A model generated the notes under the pieces. The model ran no database searches. It saw only the letters and a program-made list of their open reading frames with translations, and was not told the DNA's origin. A DNA stretch of 48,111 nucleotides from Mycoplasma sp. CAG:472. Lineage in GTDB: Bacteria; Bacillota_I; Bacilli_A; RF39; UBA660. Made by a program: the position numbers and the translations under genes. This document shows positions 16,828 to 25,455 of the stretch, piece by piece (the stretch's first letter is position 1; every line of letters begins with the position of its first letter). The DNA lies in contig FR899412.1 of the NCBI GenBank assembly GCA_000437315.1, forward strand, positions 1 to 48,111, given 5' to 3'.

Positions 16828-17853
16828 ATGGAAGATAATAAACTAATTATATATAAAAATAGTGAAGGTAACATTATAGTAGATGCTATTTATAAAGATG
16901 AAACTTTATGGCTATCACAAAAGGGTATGTCAAAAGTTTTTGATGTTGGTGTACCTGCAATATCAAAACATTTAAAAAATATATTTGATGAAAACGAATT
17001 AGATAAAAATTCAGTTGTTTCCAAAATGGAAATAACTGCACTTGACGGTAAAAAATATAATACTGAAGTTTATAGTTTAGATGCCATAATTGCTGTTGGT
17101 TATAGAATTAATTCGAAAAAAGCAACAGAATTTAGAATATGGGCTACAAAAATATTAAAAGAATATATGACAAAGGGTTTTGCTTTAAATGATGAACGCT
17201 TTATAAATGGAAATAAATATGATACAAAATATTTTAATGAATTATTAGAACGTATTAAAACAATTAGAGTAAGTGAAAGAATGGCATACCAAAAAATAAC
17301 TGATTTATTTATTGCCACAGCAACTGATTACAATCCAAAGTCAGAAGAAGCTTATACTTTCTTTAAAATAGTTCAAAATAAGTTACATTTCGCTATAAGT
17401 GGGCATACCGCTGCTGAACTAATATATACAAGAGCAAACTTAGATAAAAAGCATATGGGATTAACTAATTGGAAAAATTCTCCTGATGGTTTAATATATA
17501 AGTATGATGTGATTATTGCAAAGAATTATTTAAACGAAGAAGAAATGAATAATTTGAAAGATTTAACGAATTTATTTTTGATATTTGCAGAGGATGAAGC
17601 AAAACAAAGACATGTAATGACAATGAAAGATTGGATAGATGCAACTGATGATTTATTAAAATTTAGAAGAAAAGAAATATTAAATAATAGTGGCAGTATA
17701 TCCCATATGGAGGCAGTAGAAAAAGCAGAAAAAGAATATGAAAAATTTAGAGTTATACAAGATCAAAAATATATTTCTTCAATGGATGAATTTTATAGTA
17801 AATATTTAAAAGAAACAAAAATGATAGAAAAGGGAAGTGAAAGTAATGAATGA
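16828..17853 (+). CDS. RhuM family protein, copy 2
   Basis: 341 residues from the ATG seven bases after GGAAAGGAG; an earlier in-frame ATG at 16792 lacks such a site. Same RhuM architecture as its neighbour, with T-L-W-L-S-Q-K-G-M, I-A-V-G-Y-R-I-N-S, F-R-I-W-A-T, H-T-A-A-E-L-I-Y-T-R-A and M-T-M-K-D-W. The two proteins are clearly paralogous but diverged, except for the last codons, which are nearly identical. Its end overlaps the rbgA start by eight bases. Role unknown; the placement suggests a cassette inserted at rbgA. Confidence 0.88.
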   Translation: MEDNKLIIYKNSEGNIIVDAIYKDETLWLSQKGMSKVFDVGVPAISKHLKNIFDENELDKNSVVSKMEITALDGKKYNTEVYSLDAIIAVGYRINSKKATEFRIWATKILKEYMTKGFALNDERFINGNKYDTKYFNELLERIKTIRVSERMAYQKITDLFIATATDYNPKSEEAYTFFKIVQNKLHFAISGHTAAELIYTRANLDKKHMGLTNWKNSPDGLIYKYDVIIAKNYLNEEEMNNLKDLTNLFLIFAEDEAKQRHVMTMKDWIDATDDLLKFRRKEILNNSGSISHMEAVEKAEKEYEKFRVIQDQKYISSMDEFYSKYLKETKMIEKGSESNE

Positions 17854-17871
17854 AAATATAACAAAAATTAA
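17812..17871 (+). repeat. 60-bp direct repeat, copy B (RhuM2 end plus intact rbgA start)
   Basis: Partner of 16610-16669, differing at two bases. Here the rbgA reading frame continues intact. The 22-base core (copy 3) is at 17835-17856. Confidence 0.9.
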
Positions 17872-18706
17872 CTATTATCCAGGACATATGGCTAAAACAA
17901 AAAGACAAATACTTGAAAATATTAATCTGATTGATATTGTTTATGTAGTTGTTGATGCAAGATGTCCAGCCTCTACGATGATAAAGGATATAAATGAAAT
18001 TATAAAGGGTAAAACTAAAATTTTAGTTATGACTAAAAAAGATTTATGTGATGAAAAGAAAACAAATTATTTTGTAGAGTTTTATAAAAAGTCTGGTTAT
18101 GAAGTAATACTTCTTGATTTAAAAAATAATAAAGATTTTAAGAAATTATTTGATATTACTAAAAAATGTACTTCATATATTCAAGAAAAAAGAAAAAGTA
18201 AAGGCTTAAAAGAAAAAGAAATTAAAGCTTTAGTAATAGGTATTCCTAATGTAGGTAAATCAACTTTAATTAATAATATGGTTGGTAAAAAAGTTCAAAA
18301 TGTTGGTAATAAACCTGGAGTAACTAAAAATTTAAATTTTTTACCTACAAAATATGGTATAACACTTTTAGATTCTCCGGGAATATTATGGCCAAAACTT
18401 GATAATATTGTGCATGCTTATAATATGGCCACTATTGGTTCAATTAAAAAAGAAGTATTAAATATATCTGATATTGGTATGTACATAATTAACTTCTATC
18501 TTAAAAGCTATCCAAACATTTTAAAAGATATTTATAAAACATCAGAAACAGATGCAATTGAGGTATTTGATAATTTATCTTTAAAATGGGGATTTACAAA
18601 AAATGGTGAAACAGACTTTACAAAAGTTAGTGAAAGACTATATAATGATATTATTGGAGGAAAAATAAAAGGAATTACACTAGATGAAGAAAAGACAGAT
18701 AATTAA
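17846..18706 (+). CDS. rbgA: Ribosome biogenesis GTPase RbgA (YlqF)
   Basis: 286 residues from the ATG whose product M-N-E-N then Y-Y-P-G-H-M-A-K aligns with Bacillus RbgA; an in-frame GTG three codons upstream lies within RhuM2. The G motifs are circularly permuted: G4 (T-K-K-D) near 62-65, G1 (G-I-P-N-V-G-K-S-T) near 131-139, G3 (D-S-P-G) near 175. RbgA acts in late 50S assembly. It heads an overlapping chain with rnhB, the LTA synthase and topA. RhuM2 lies directly upstream, so its expression may depend on transcription through the RhuM genes. Confidence 0.95.
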   Translation: MNENITKINYYPGHMAKTKRQILENINLIDIVYVVVDARCPASTMIKDINEIIKGKTKILVMTKKDLCDEKKTNYFVEFYKKSGYEVILLDLKNNKDFKKLFDITKKCTSYIQEKRKSKGLKEKEIKALVIGIPNVGKSTLINNMVGKKVQNVGNKPGVTKNLNFLPTKYGITLLDSPGILWPKLDNIVHAYNMATIGSIKKEVLNISDIGMYIINFYLKSYPNILKDIYKTSETDAIEVFDNLSLKWGFTKNGETDFTKVSERLYNDIIGGKIKGITLDEEKTDN

Positions 18707-19580
18707 TATTTTAAATGATTTAAATATAGATAAAGATAAATATATAATTACAGGTGAAACTGCTCTTACTATTTACGGCATAATAAAAGAATGTGATTAT
18801 ATATTTTTAATGTGTAGTGAAAGTATTGATAATGAATTTATTAAAGTTATAAATAAAACTTGTAATTTTGAATTAGTTCATAATTTTAAAGTAGAATCTT
18901 TAGAATCACTTTTTGCTAAAGAGGAAAATAAAACTCTAAAAAGAAAAATTGAAGATTTAATCCTTATAAAAGATAATCATCACTTTGAAAATGAATTATA
19001 TAATAAGGGTTATAAATTAATTGCGGGTACTGATGAAGCAGGAAGGGGACCTTTATGTGGCCCAGTTGTTGCTGCAGCAGTAATTCTTCCTCATAACTAT
19101 GAGCTTTCTGGGTTAACTGATTCAAAAAAACTTACAGAAAAGCAAAGAGAAAAATATTTTGAAATTATAAAAAAAGATGCTATCAGTTATAGTATAAGTA
19201 TAATTGATAATAAAAAAATAGATGAAATAAATATTTTGGAAGCATCAAGACTTGGTATGAATACAGCAGTGGATAGCCTAAAAGTTAAACCAGATTTTAT
19301 AATAACTGATGCAATGGATTTAAGAAGAGAAAACTCTTTAGGAATAATTAAAGGTGATGCTAAAAGTATTACCATAGCGGCTGCATCCGTCCTTGCAAAA
19401 GTAACAAGAGATCATATAATGGATGAATATGATAAAATATATCCACAGTATGAATATAAAAAACATAAAGGTTATCCTACAAAAAGACATCTTGAATTAT
19501 TAGAAAAATATGGTATATTAGATATTTATAGGACTACATATGGTCCAGTTAAAATAATTATGGAGGAAAATAATGAATAA
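18684..19580 (+). CDS. rnhB: Ribonuclease HII with extended N-terminus
   Basis: 298 residues, about 40 more than the Bacillus enzyme. The catalytic part starts near residue 110 with G-Y-K-L-I-A-G-T-D-E-A-G-R-G-P-L; acidic residues are the D-E pair and the Asp in I-T-D-A-M-D-L. It removes ribonucleotides and RNA primers from DNA. The first 100 residues include I-I-T-G-E-T-A-L-T-I-Y-G-I and C-D-Y-I, faintly like the G-G/S...D-x-D start of nucleotidyltransferase folds but lacking the second Asp. The start overlaps rbgA by 23 bases. rbgA-rnhB linkage is conserved in Bacilli. Confidence 0.93.
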   Translation: MKKRQIINILNDLNIDKDKYIITGETALTIYGIIKECDYIFLMCSESIDNEFIKVINKTCNFELVHNFKVESLESLFAKEENKTLKRKIEDLILIKDNHHFENELYNKGYKLIAGTDEAGRGPLCGPVVAAAVILPHNYELSGLTDSKKLTEKQREKYFEIIKKDAISYSISIIDNKKIDEINILEASRLGMNTAVDSLKVKPDFIITDAMDLRRENSLGIIKGDAKSITIAAASVLAKVTRDHIMDEYDKIYPQYEYKKHKGYPTKRHLELLEKYGILDIYRTTYGPVKIIMEENNE

Positions 19581-21567
19581 AAATAAAATACTAAATAATT
19601 ACTTAATTTTACTTACTTCAGGATTTTTAATCGAAGTTATTTTTAGATTAATTAATAATTTAAATATTTTAAATTTTTCCTTTTTAAGAACTTTTATAGG
19701 TATTAATGTAATTAGTATTATTTTATCTTTAATATATTCAATATTTCCAAGAAAAGCATCTTATGTTTTTTCGAGTATAACCGTTTTAATTTTTTCTATT
19801 TATTCATTTGCCCAAATGCTTTTCTTAAACTTTTTAGGGGTTTATATGTCCTTTAATACGGTAAGTCAAGCGGGTGCAGTAAAAGATTACATAATGGATT
19901 TCCTTAAAAGCTGTAAACCGGTATTTCTAACTTTATTTTTACCTTTTATACTTCTTATGTTAGTTTTTATTATTAATGGTATAAGACTTAAAACAAAACC
20001 AAAAGATTTTCATTTAAAAAAGAAATATAGGTATGAATATCAAATAGTATCTTGCATTTTACTTATAGTGCTTTGCTTGTCATCAATATTTTATTATCAT
20101 TCATTAAGCGATAAATACAACGATAAATATCAAGTACTTTCTTTAAAAGAACTTTTCGAAGGAACCTCAAATCCTAGTTTAGCGGTAAAAGACTTTGGTA
20201 TTATTTCATATGGCTTACTAGATTTAAAAAGTAAATATGTTGAAACAAATATTTATAAAAATGATTTAATTGCTTATAATCCAGATAAAGATAAAAGAGA
20301 TATCGATGATACTACATGGGAAAGTATTATTAATAGTGAAACCGATAGTACATTAAACTCATTGAATAATTTTTATATTAATAATAAGGTAACTAGTAAA
20401 AATGAATATACTGGTAAATATAAAAATAAGAATTTAATAGTTATTATGATGGAAAGTGTTAATGATATCATTATTAATGAAGAGTATTTTCCAAACTTTC
20501 ATAAATTATTAAGTTCAAGTTATTACTTTGAAAATAATTATTCTCCGAGAAATAGTTGTGCTACAGGTAATAATGAATTTAGTGCAATGACATCACTTTA
20601 TTCAATTTATAATAATTGTACTTCAAATTTATATGTAAATAATACATACCCAGAAAGTATATTTAATTTATTTAATAATAAAGGTTATACGACTAATAGT
20701 TTCCACGACTATGATAATACTTATTATGAAAGAACAAAGATACATCCAAATATGGGTAGTCAAAATTATTATGATGTTAATAGTTTAAATATGGAGTATT
20801 CAAGTGTTTATGGAGCTTGGCCTAGTGATGTAACTTTAATGGAGGAGTATTTAGAAAAACTTGATGATATTGATGGTAAATTTATGAGTTATATTACAAC
20901 TGTTACAACTCATCAGCCTTATGCATCACAAAGTGAATATGGAGATAAATATTTAGATAAATTCGAAGATACTTCTTATTCAATTGAACTTAAAAGATAT
21001 CTTTCAAAAATGACTGAACTTGATAATGCTTTAGGAGTTCTTATTGATGGCTTACAAGAAAGAAATCTTTTAGATGATACTATTATAGTACTTTTCGGAG
21101 ATCATTATCCTTATGGTATAAATCTTAATATATTAAATGAAATATTAGATAGAGATTTAAGTGATTATGAAAATGAAAAAGTACCACTTGTTATTTATGA
21201 TAGTTCTTTAAAAGAAACTATAACTATGGATGAATATACAAGTTATATTAATATCCTTCCTACAATGGCAAACCTTTTTGATTTAGATTATGATCCTAGA
21301 TATTATATGGGTAATGATTTATTTTCTGAGGATTATCAAAGTTTAGTAGTGTTCTATGATTATTCATGGAAAAATGAATATGCCTACTTTAATGCAAGTA
21401 CTGGTAAAATAACTTACTTTACAGACTTTACATATTCGGATGATGAAATTAAGAAGATAAATGAATTAATTTATGCTAAAATGAATATGAGTAGTTCAGC
21501 AATTAAAAATAATTATTTTGCTTACTTATTTGAAAAAATTGAAAATGAAAAGGAGAATGTTAAATGA
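19573..21567 (+). CDS. ltaS: LTA synthase family sulfatase-like membrane enzyme
   Basis: 664 residues: about five N-terminal membrane helices (to about residue 170), a linker, and an extracellular sulfatase-fold domain from about 287 (V-I-M-M-E-S-V). The nucleophilic Thr is in C-A-T-G-N-N-E-F near 330, and the metal ligands include F-G-D-H near 508 and S-F-H-D-Y-D. Family enzymes polymerise glycerol phosphate from phosphatidylglycerol to make lipoteichoic acid; a phosphoethanolamine- or glycerol-phosphate-transfer variant is also possible. It overlaps rnhB by eight bases and topA by four, an unusual partnership that implies co-expression. Confidence 0.85.
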   Translation: MNKNKILNNYLILLTSGFLIEVIFRLINNLNILNFSFLRTFIGINVISIILSLIYSIFPRKASYVFSSITVLIFSIYSFAQMLFLNFLGVYMSFNTVSQAGAVKDYIMDFLKSCKPVFLTLFLPFILLMLVFIINGIRLKTKPKDFHLKKKYRYEYQIVSCILLIVLCLSSIFYYHSLSDKYNDKYQVLSLKELFEGTSNPSLAVKDFGIISYGLLDLKSKYVETNIYKNDLIAYNPDKDKRDIDDTTWESIINSETDSTLNSLNNFYINNKVTSKNEYTGKYKNKNLIVIMMESVNDIIINEEYFPNFHKLLSSSYYFENNYSPRNSCATGNNEFSAMTSLYSIYNNCTSNLYVNNTYPESIFNLFNNKGYTTNSFHDYDNTYYERTKIHPNMGSQNYYDVNSLNMEYSSVYGAWPSDVTLMEEYLEKLDDIDGKFMSYITTVTTHQPYASQSEYGDKYLDKFEDTSYSIELKRYLSKMTELDNALGVLIDGLQERNLLDDTIIVLFGDHYPYGINLNILNEILDRDLSDYENEKVPLVIYDSSLKETITMDEYTSYINILPTMANLFDLDYDPRYYMGNDLFSEDYQSLVVFYDYSWKNEYAYFNASTGKITYFTDFTYSDDEIKKINELIYAKMNMSSSAIKNNYFAYLFEKIENEKENVK

Positions 21568-23588
21568 AAAACATAATAATCGTGGAGTCCCCTGCAAAAT
21601 GTAAAACAATATCAAAGTATTTGGGAGGAGATTATACTGTAGTTTCTTCGAAAGGTCATATTAGAGATTTAGCAACATCTGGAAAGTATGGACTTGGTAT
21701 TGATATTGAAAATGATTTTAAACCTAGTTATGAAATAATTAAGGGTAAAAAGAAAGATGTTAAATATTTAAAAGATTTAATTGAAAAAGCAGATCATATA
21801 TATCTTGCAACCGATCCAGACCGTGAGGGAGAGACTATTTCTTGGCATTTATATGATGAATTAAAAGTACCTGATGAAAAATATGATAGAATAGTGTTTA
21901 ATGAAATTACTAAAGATGTTGTTTTAAAAGCTTTAAAAAATCCTCGAAGAATTGATATGAATTTAGTTCATTCTGGAGAAGCACGTAGATTTCTAGATAG
22001 AATTATTGGCTTTAGATTAAGTAAAGTTATGCAGTCCAAAACAGCTGGTAAATCTGCGGGTAGGGTACAATCTGTTGCTCTAAAACTTATTGTGGATAGA
22101 GAAAGAGAAATACTTGCATTTATTCCTAAAGAATATTGGACTATTGAGGCTGATTTCAAAGATTTTAAGGCAAATTTAGAAACTTATAAAGAAAAAGATA
22201 TAGAAATTCCAAATGAGGAAGAAGCTGATAAAATACTTGATAGTTTAACAAATACATTTACTATTAAAAAGGTCGAAGAAAAAGAAAAGAAAAGAAGTGC
22301 TAAAGAAGTATTTAAAACTTCAACACTTCAACAGGCTTGCTCTAATAAACTAGGGTTTGCTGCCTCAAAGACAATGAAAATTGCTCAAAAACTTTATGAG
22401 GGTATTGAACTTGATGATGGATTTCATGGCCTTATCACTTATATGCGTACTGATAGTGTAAGACTTTCTGATGAATTTACTTCTGCATCTTTTGCCTATA
22501 TTAATAGTAAGTATGGTAAAGACTATGTAGGGTATGTTAAAAAGGGTAAAAAGACTGAAAATGTTCAAGATGCTCACGAAGGTATTAGACCCACAAATAT
22601 TAATTATGAACCTGATAAAATTAAAAAGTATTTAGCACCTGATGAATATAAACTTTATAGAATTATTTATTATAGAGCTCTTGCTTCATTAATGGCTGAT
22701 GCTAAATTTAATTCGACTACTGTACTTCTTGATAATAATGATTATGGTTTTAAAGCAACTGGTAGTGTTCTTACATTTGATGGTTATTTAAAAGTTTATG
22801 GTGATTATGAAGATCAAGAAGATACAATTTTACCAGACTTTAAAAATTATAAAGCAGGTATAATTTTATCTGATACAATTACTAAGACTCAACACTTTAC
22901 AAAACCACCAGCAAGATTTACAGAAAGTTCTCTTATTAAAGAACTTGAATCTCTTGGTATAGGTAGACCCTCAACTTATGCAACAATTATTTCCACAATT
23001 AAAGATAGGGGATATGTTACCCTTGAGGATAAAAAGTTTGTTCCAACAGAGGTTGGTTTTGAAACCACTGATAAATTACAAGAATTTTTCTCAAGTATTG
23101 TAAACGTTAAATATACCGCTAATATGGAAAAAGATTTAGATGAAATTGCTGATGGTAATGAGGATTATAAAAAAATGCTTAGAGAGTTCTATGATAATTT
23201 TGCTCCTCTTGTGGATAATGCCTTTAAAAATATGGAAAAGAAGAAGCCCGAAGAAACTGGCGAAAAATGTCCAGAATGTGGTAGCCCTTTAGTTATTAGA
23301 AAAGGTAAATATGGACAGTTTACAGCATGCTCTAATTACCCAACTTGTAAATATATTAAAAAAGAAAATAAACAAACAGAAAAAGAAATTATTTGCAAAT
23401 GTCCAAAATGTGAAGGTAATATTATTGTTAGAAAAACTAAAAAGGGTAAAGAATTTTATGGATGCGATAATTTCCCTAAATGTAAATATGCATCTTGGTA
23501 TAAACCAACAGGTGATAAATGTCCTAAATGTAATGATCTATTAGTTATTAAAAATGGTGAAGTAATTTGTCCTACTTGTGATGAATAA
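21564..23588 (+). CDS. topA: DNA topoisomerase I
   Basis: 674 residues. The Toprim domain begins I-I-V-E-S-P-A-K-C-K-T-I and has the D-P-D-R-E-G-E metal motif near 89-95; the catalytic Tyr lies in L-I-T-Y-M-R-T-D-S near 292. Three C-terminal zinc ribbons follow (C-P-E-C..C..C, C-P-K-C..C..C and a final C-P-K-C..C-P-T-C). It relaxes negative supercoils. Last gene of the rbgA chain, its stop sitting in the loop of a terminator. Confidence 0.96.
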   Translation: MKNIIIVESPAKCKTISKYLGGDYTVVSSKGHIRDLATSGKYGLGIDIENDFKPSYEIIKGKKKDVKYLKDLIEKADHIYLATDPDREGETISWHLYDELKVPDEKYDRIVFNEITKDVVLKALKNPRRIDMNLVHSGEARRFLDRIIGFRLSKVMQSKTAGKSAGRVQSVALKLIVDREREILAFIPKEYWTIEADFKDFKANLETYKEKDIEIPNEEEADKILDSLTNTFTIKKVEEKEKKRSAKEVFKTSTLQQACSNKLGFAASKTMKIAQKLYEGIELDDGFHGLITYMRTDSVRLSDEFTSASFAYINSKYGKDYVGYVKKGKKTENVQDAHEGIRPTNINYEPDKIKKYLAPDEYKLYRIIYYRALASLMADAKFNSTTVLLDNNDYGFKATGSVLTFDGYLKVYGDYEDQEDTILPDFKNYKAGIILSDTITKTQHFTKPPARFTESSLIKELESLGIGRPSTYATIISTIKDRGYVTLEDKKFVPTEVGFETTDKLQEFFSSIVNVKYTANMEKDLDEIADGNEDYKKMLREFYDNFAPLVDNAFKNMEKKKPEETGEKCPECGSPLVIRKGKYGQFTACSNYPTCKYIKKENKQTEKEIICKCPKCEGNIIVRKTKKGKEFYGCDNFPKCKYASWYKPTGDKCPKCNDLLVIKNGEVICPTCDE

Positions 23589-23602
23589 TTCATCATTTTT
23601 TT
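23579..23602 (+). terminator. Terminator of topA
   Basis: TGATGAA / TTCATCA with the TAA stop codon as the 3-base loop, then T8. Confidence 0.8.
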
Positions 23603-23613
23603 TGATATTAAAA

Positions 23614-23645
23614 AAACACTAAGATTTTACTCAATTCCAGTGTTT
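23614..23645 (+). other. Second hairpin downstream of topA
   Basis: AAACACT / AGTGTTT with an 18-base loop. No T tail on the plus strand; an A run precedes it, so on the minus strand it could act as a terminator for transcripts coming from the 23.7 kb region. Confidence 0.45.
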
Positions 23646-23666
23646 ACCTAGTTCGTATTTTCCTAT

Positions 23667-23795
23667 ATCTTAAACATTTAAGAAAAAATACTTACGAAAA
23701 TACGTTAAAAGCACTAGTAATTTATAAATTTTTATAGTAAAATTAGTTTGTAAAGTACAAAAGTACATTGATAAATTTTCTTAAATGTTTAAGAT
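23667..23795 (+). repeat. 20-bp perfect inverted repeat enclosing 89 bp, upstream of a surface protein gene
   Basis: Left arm 23667-23686, right arm 23776-23795, exact reverse complements. The right arm ends 25 bases before the surface-protein ATG. Inside, a minus-strand promoter-like pair (TTGTAC at 23755-23760, 18-base spacer, TATAAA at 23731-23736) points away from the gene. Arms of this size around a promoter-sized segment look like an invertible promoter switch; alternatively it is a transposon scar. Confidence 0.6.
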
Positions 23796-23819
23796 TTGAG
23801 AAAAAAGGAAGGCGTATTT

Positions 23820-25109
23820 ATGGGAAAAAATAAGAAAAAGGGTATTTTAATTATATCTTGTTTGTTCGTAATATTGTTATCAATATTTTTATATCCAAGA
23901 AAAGATGATAATAAAAGTATAATAAAAAAGTCTTATGCTTTTAAAATTAAAAATAATGGAGAAACAAGTTATACTTCAGTAAATAATCTTCCAAGTGATT
24001 TAACAAATTATCATATTGATGAAGAAAAAACAATATGTGAAAATGGTGGTAAGGTCTCAATAGTGGGTAATAAACTAGCTTATCAAACATTAGGTTCTGA
24101 TAGATGTAGTGTTTATTTATATTATGAAGAACCTCATGATATTAATATAAATGTTTCTAATCCAAGTTATCTTTTAGGGGGATATACAAAAAGTATAACT
24201 AATTGTGATGGCATTACTGGTGGTACATGGGATTATAAAATTAATGGTATTATAATTGATAATATTTCAAAAACAAATTCATCATGTAATATTACATTTA
24301 CTCCAAAAACGCCAAGTAATGAAAAATTATTAACGACTATAGTAAATAATAAAGCCACTAGAAATGAAAATGGTAAAAGATATCAAGGTAAAAACCCAGA
24401 TAATTATATATGGTTTAATGATGAATTATGGAGAATAATAGGAAATATTCCAGTATGTTTAACAAGTGGATGTAGTAGCACTCAAAATAGAGTAAAAATA
24501 ATAAGAAATGATTCAATTGGGGCAATAAAATATGGTGATAATTCAACGTGGATGGGAAGTAATATTCAAAATCTATTAAATACATGTTATTTAGGAAAGA
24601 CATCATCATGTGATAGTTATTGCTATTCAAATTCTACTTTTGCAATTGGAATATGTGATTACTCAGCAGGTGGAATAGATACGGCAGACTATTATGGCAA
24701 AATGGTAGAAGATGTTTATTTTAATGTAGGAGCAGGGGATGAAACATATAAAACAGCAGCAAACTATTATACACAAGAAATAGCAACTCATACAACAACT
24801 GCATCTAAAATTGGACTAATGCACGCTAGTGATTGGGGATATGCAATTGAAGGTTTTACTGGAGTATTAGGTAGTGATGGAAGCCCTCAGAGTTCATCTG
24901 ATAAAAATTGGCTATTTTCAAATGGTGATGAATTAATAATGAGCATATATTCTTCTTCAAACCCTCTTTTCGTTGACAACAGCGGCTATTTGCGCTACAC
25001 CTCGGCTTCGTATGGATCATCCATCAGGCCAGTCTTATATCTAAAATCTAATGTTTATGTAGTAAGTGGTACTGGAAGTAAGGTAAATCCATATAGGATA
25101 GGAATATAA
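23820..25109 (+). CDS. Membrane-anchored surface protein with C-terminal hypervariable segment (copy 1)
   Basis: 429 residues from the ATG after GGAAGG; a TTG at 23796 would add eight residues and lies at the edge of the inverted repeat. A Lys-rich start and hydrophobic helix (about 6-24) form a signal/anchor. A diverse middle is followed near residue 195 by W-F-N-D-E-L-W-R-I-I-G, a block almost identical in DNA to the paralogue at 25456, and then the segment S-S-S-N-P-L...S-I-R-P-V-L-Y-L-K-S-N-V. The 75 bases at 24951-25025 encoding its variable part are strikingly richer in G+C and differ from the paralogue at about a third of positions. The tail fold may be C-type-lectin/FGE-like, as in diversity-generating retroelement targets; that is inference. 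Confidence 0.8.
   Translation: MGKNKKKGILIISCLFVILLSIFLYPRKDDNKSIIKKSYAFKIKNNGETSYTSVNNLPSDLTNYHIDEEKTICENGGKVSIVGNKLAYQTLGSDRCSVYLYYEEPHDININVSNPSYLLGGYTKSITNCDGITGGTWDYKINGIIIDNISKTNSSCNITFTPKTPSNEKLLTTIVNNKATRNENGKRYQGKNPDNYIWFNDELWRIIGNIPVCLTSGCSSTQNRVKIIRNDSIGAIKYGDNSTWMGSNIQNLLNTCYLGKTSSCDSYCYSNSTFAIGICDYSAGGIDTADYYGKMVEDVYFNVGAGDETYKTAANYYTQEIATHTTTASKIGLMHASDWGYAIEGFTGVLGSDGSPQSSSDKNWLFSNGDELIMSIYSSSNPLFVDNSGYLRYTSASYGSSIRPVLYLKSNVYVVSGTGSKVNPYRIGI
24951..25025 (+). repeat. Hypervariable 75-bp block, copy V1
   Basis: Begins TCTTCTTCAAACCCTCTT and ends TCCATC, with both ends conserved in all three copies. Encodes S-S-S-N-P-L-F-V-D-N-S-G-Y-L-R-Y-T-S-A-S-Y-G-S-S-I split by no gaps relative to the other copies. 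G+C is near half against a background below 30%. Confidence 0.8.
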
Positions 25110-25112
25110 TAT

Positions 25113-25143
25113 AAATCGTGCTTCGCTATGTGAAACCGATTTT
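25113..25143 (+). terminator. Terminator-like hairpin after surface protein copy 1
   Basis: AAATCG ... CGATTT with an inner GCTTC-like stem that has lost pairing compared with the twin hairpin after copy 2. Only a short T run, so it may be leaky into the spacer carrying the free-standing 75-bp copy. Confidence 0.5.
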
Positions 25144-25455
25144 GAATAAATGTATATATAGGTAGAAATACCATTAAATATATATATAGGGTAATTATTT
25201 TAAAATTTGGTCTTCTTCGAACCCTCTTAATGCTAACAACAACGGCTATCTCAATGGCAACTCGGCTTCGAATGGCCACTCCATCTTTTTAGAACTTCTT
25301 GTGTTTGGTTTAGGTTTTATGGCTATAAAGAGTTAAGCATAAGAAATATTAATTATCCTTAAAAGTTTTATACTTTTAAAAAATAGTAGATGGACGAAGA
25401 AACATACGTGCTTCTTCTATCGACACTTAAAATAATTTTAGAAAGAAGGTATATT
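25144..25455 (+). other. Gene-free spacer between the two surface-protein genes
   Basis: Holds a GGTA-GAAA-TACC tetraloop hairpin (25161-25172) between TA-rich arms, then the free-standing 75-bp block at 25211-25285, a short open tail to a TAA, a perfect TTAAAAGT / ACTTTTAA hairpin (25359-25379), and the ribosome site of copy 2. No gene is supported. Confidence 0.6.
25211..25285 (+). repeat. Free-standing template-like 75-bp block
   Basis: Same length and same conserved ends (TCTTCTTCGAACCCTCTT ... TCCATC) as V1 and V2, but flanked by unrelated sequence on both sides. The codons are strongly AAC/AAT (six AAC including the conserved one, three AAT across the block), the composition typical of a retroelement template repeat. 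About half of its mismatches to V1 and V2 fall on its adenines, which make up a quarter of the bases. The remaining mismatches are on other bases, so it is not a clean current template. Confidence 0.65.

Noticed and set aside
25211..25285. Free-standing 75-bp block as the leftover of a third full paralogue
   Set aside because: Similarity stops sharply at both block ends; neither the upstream domain nor the following R-P-V-L-Y-L-K-S codons are present.
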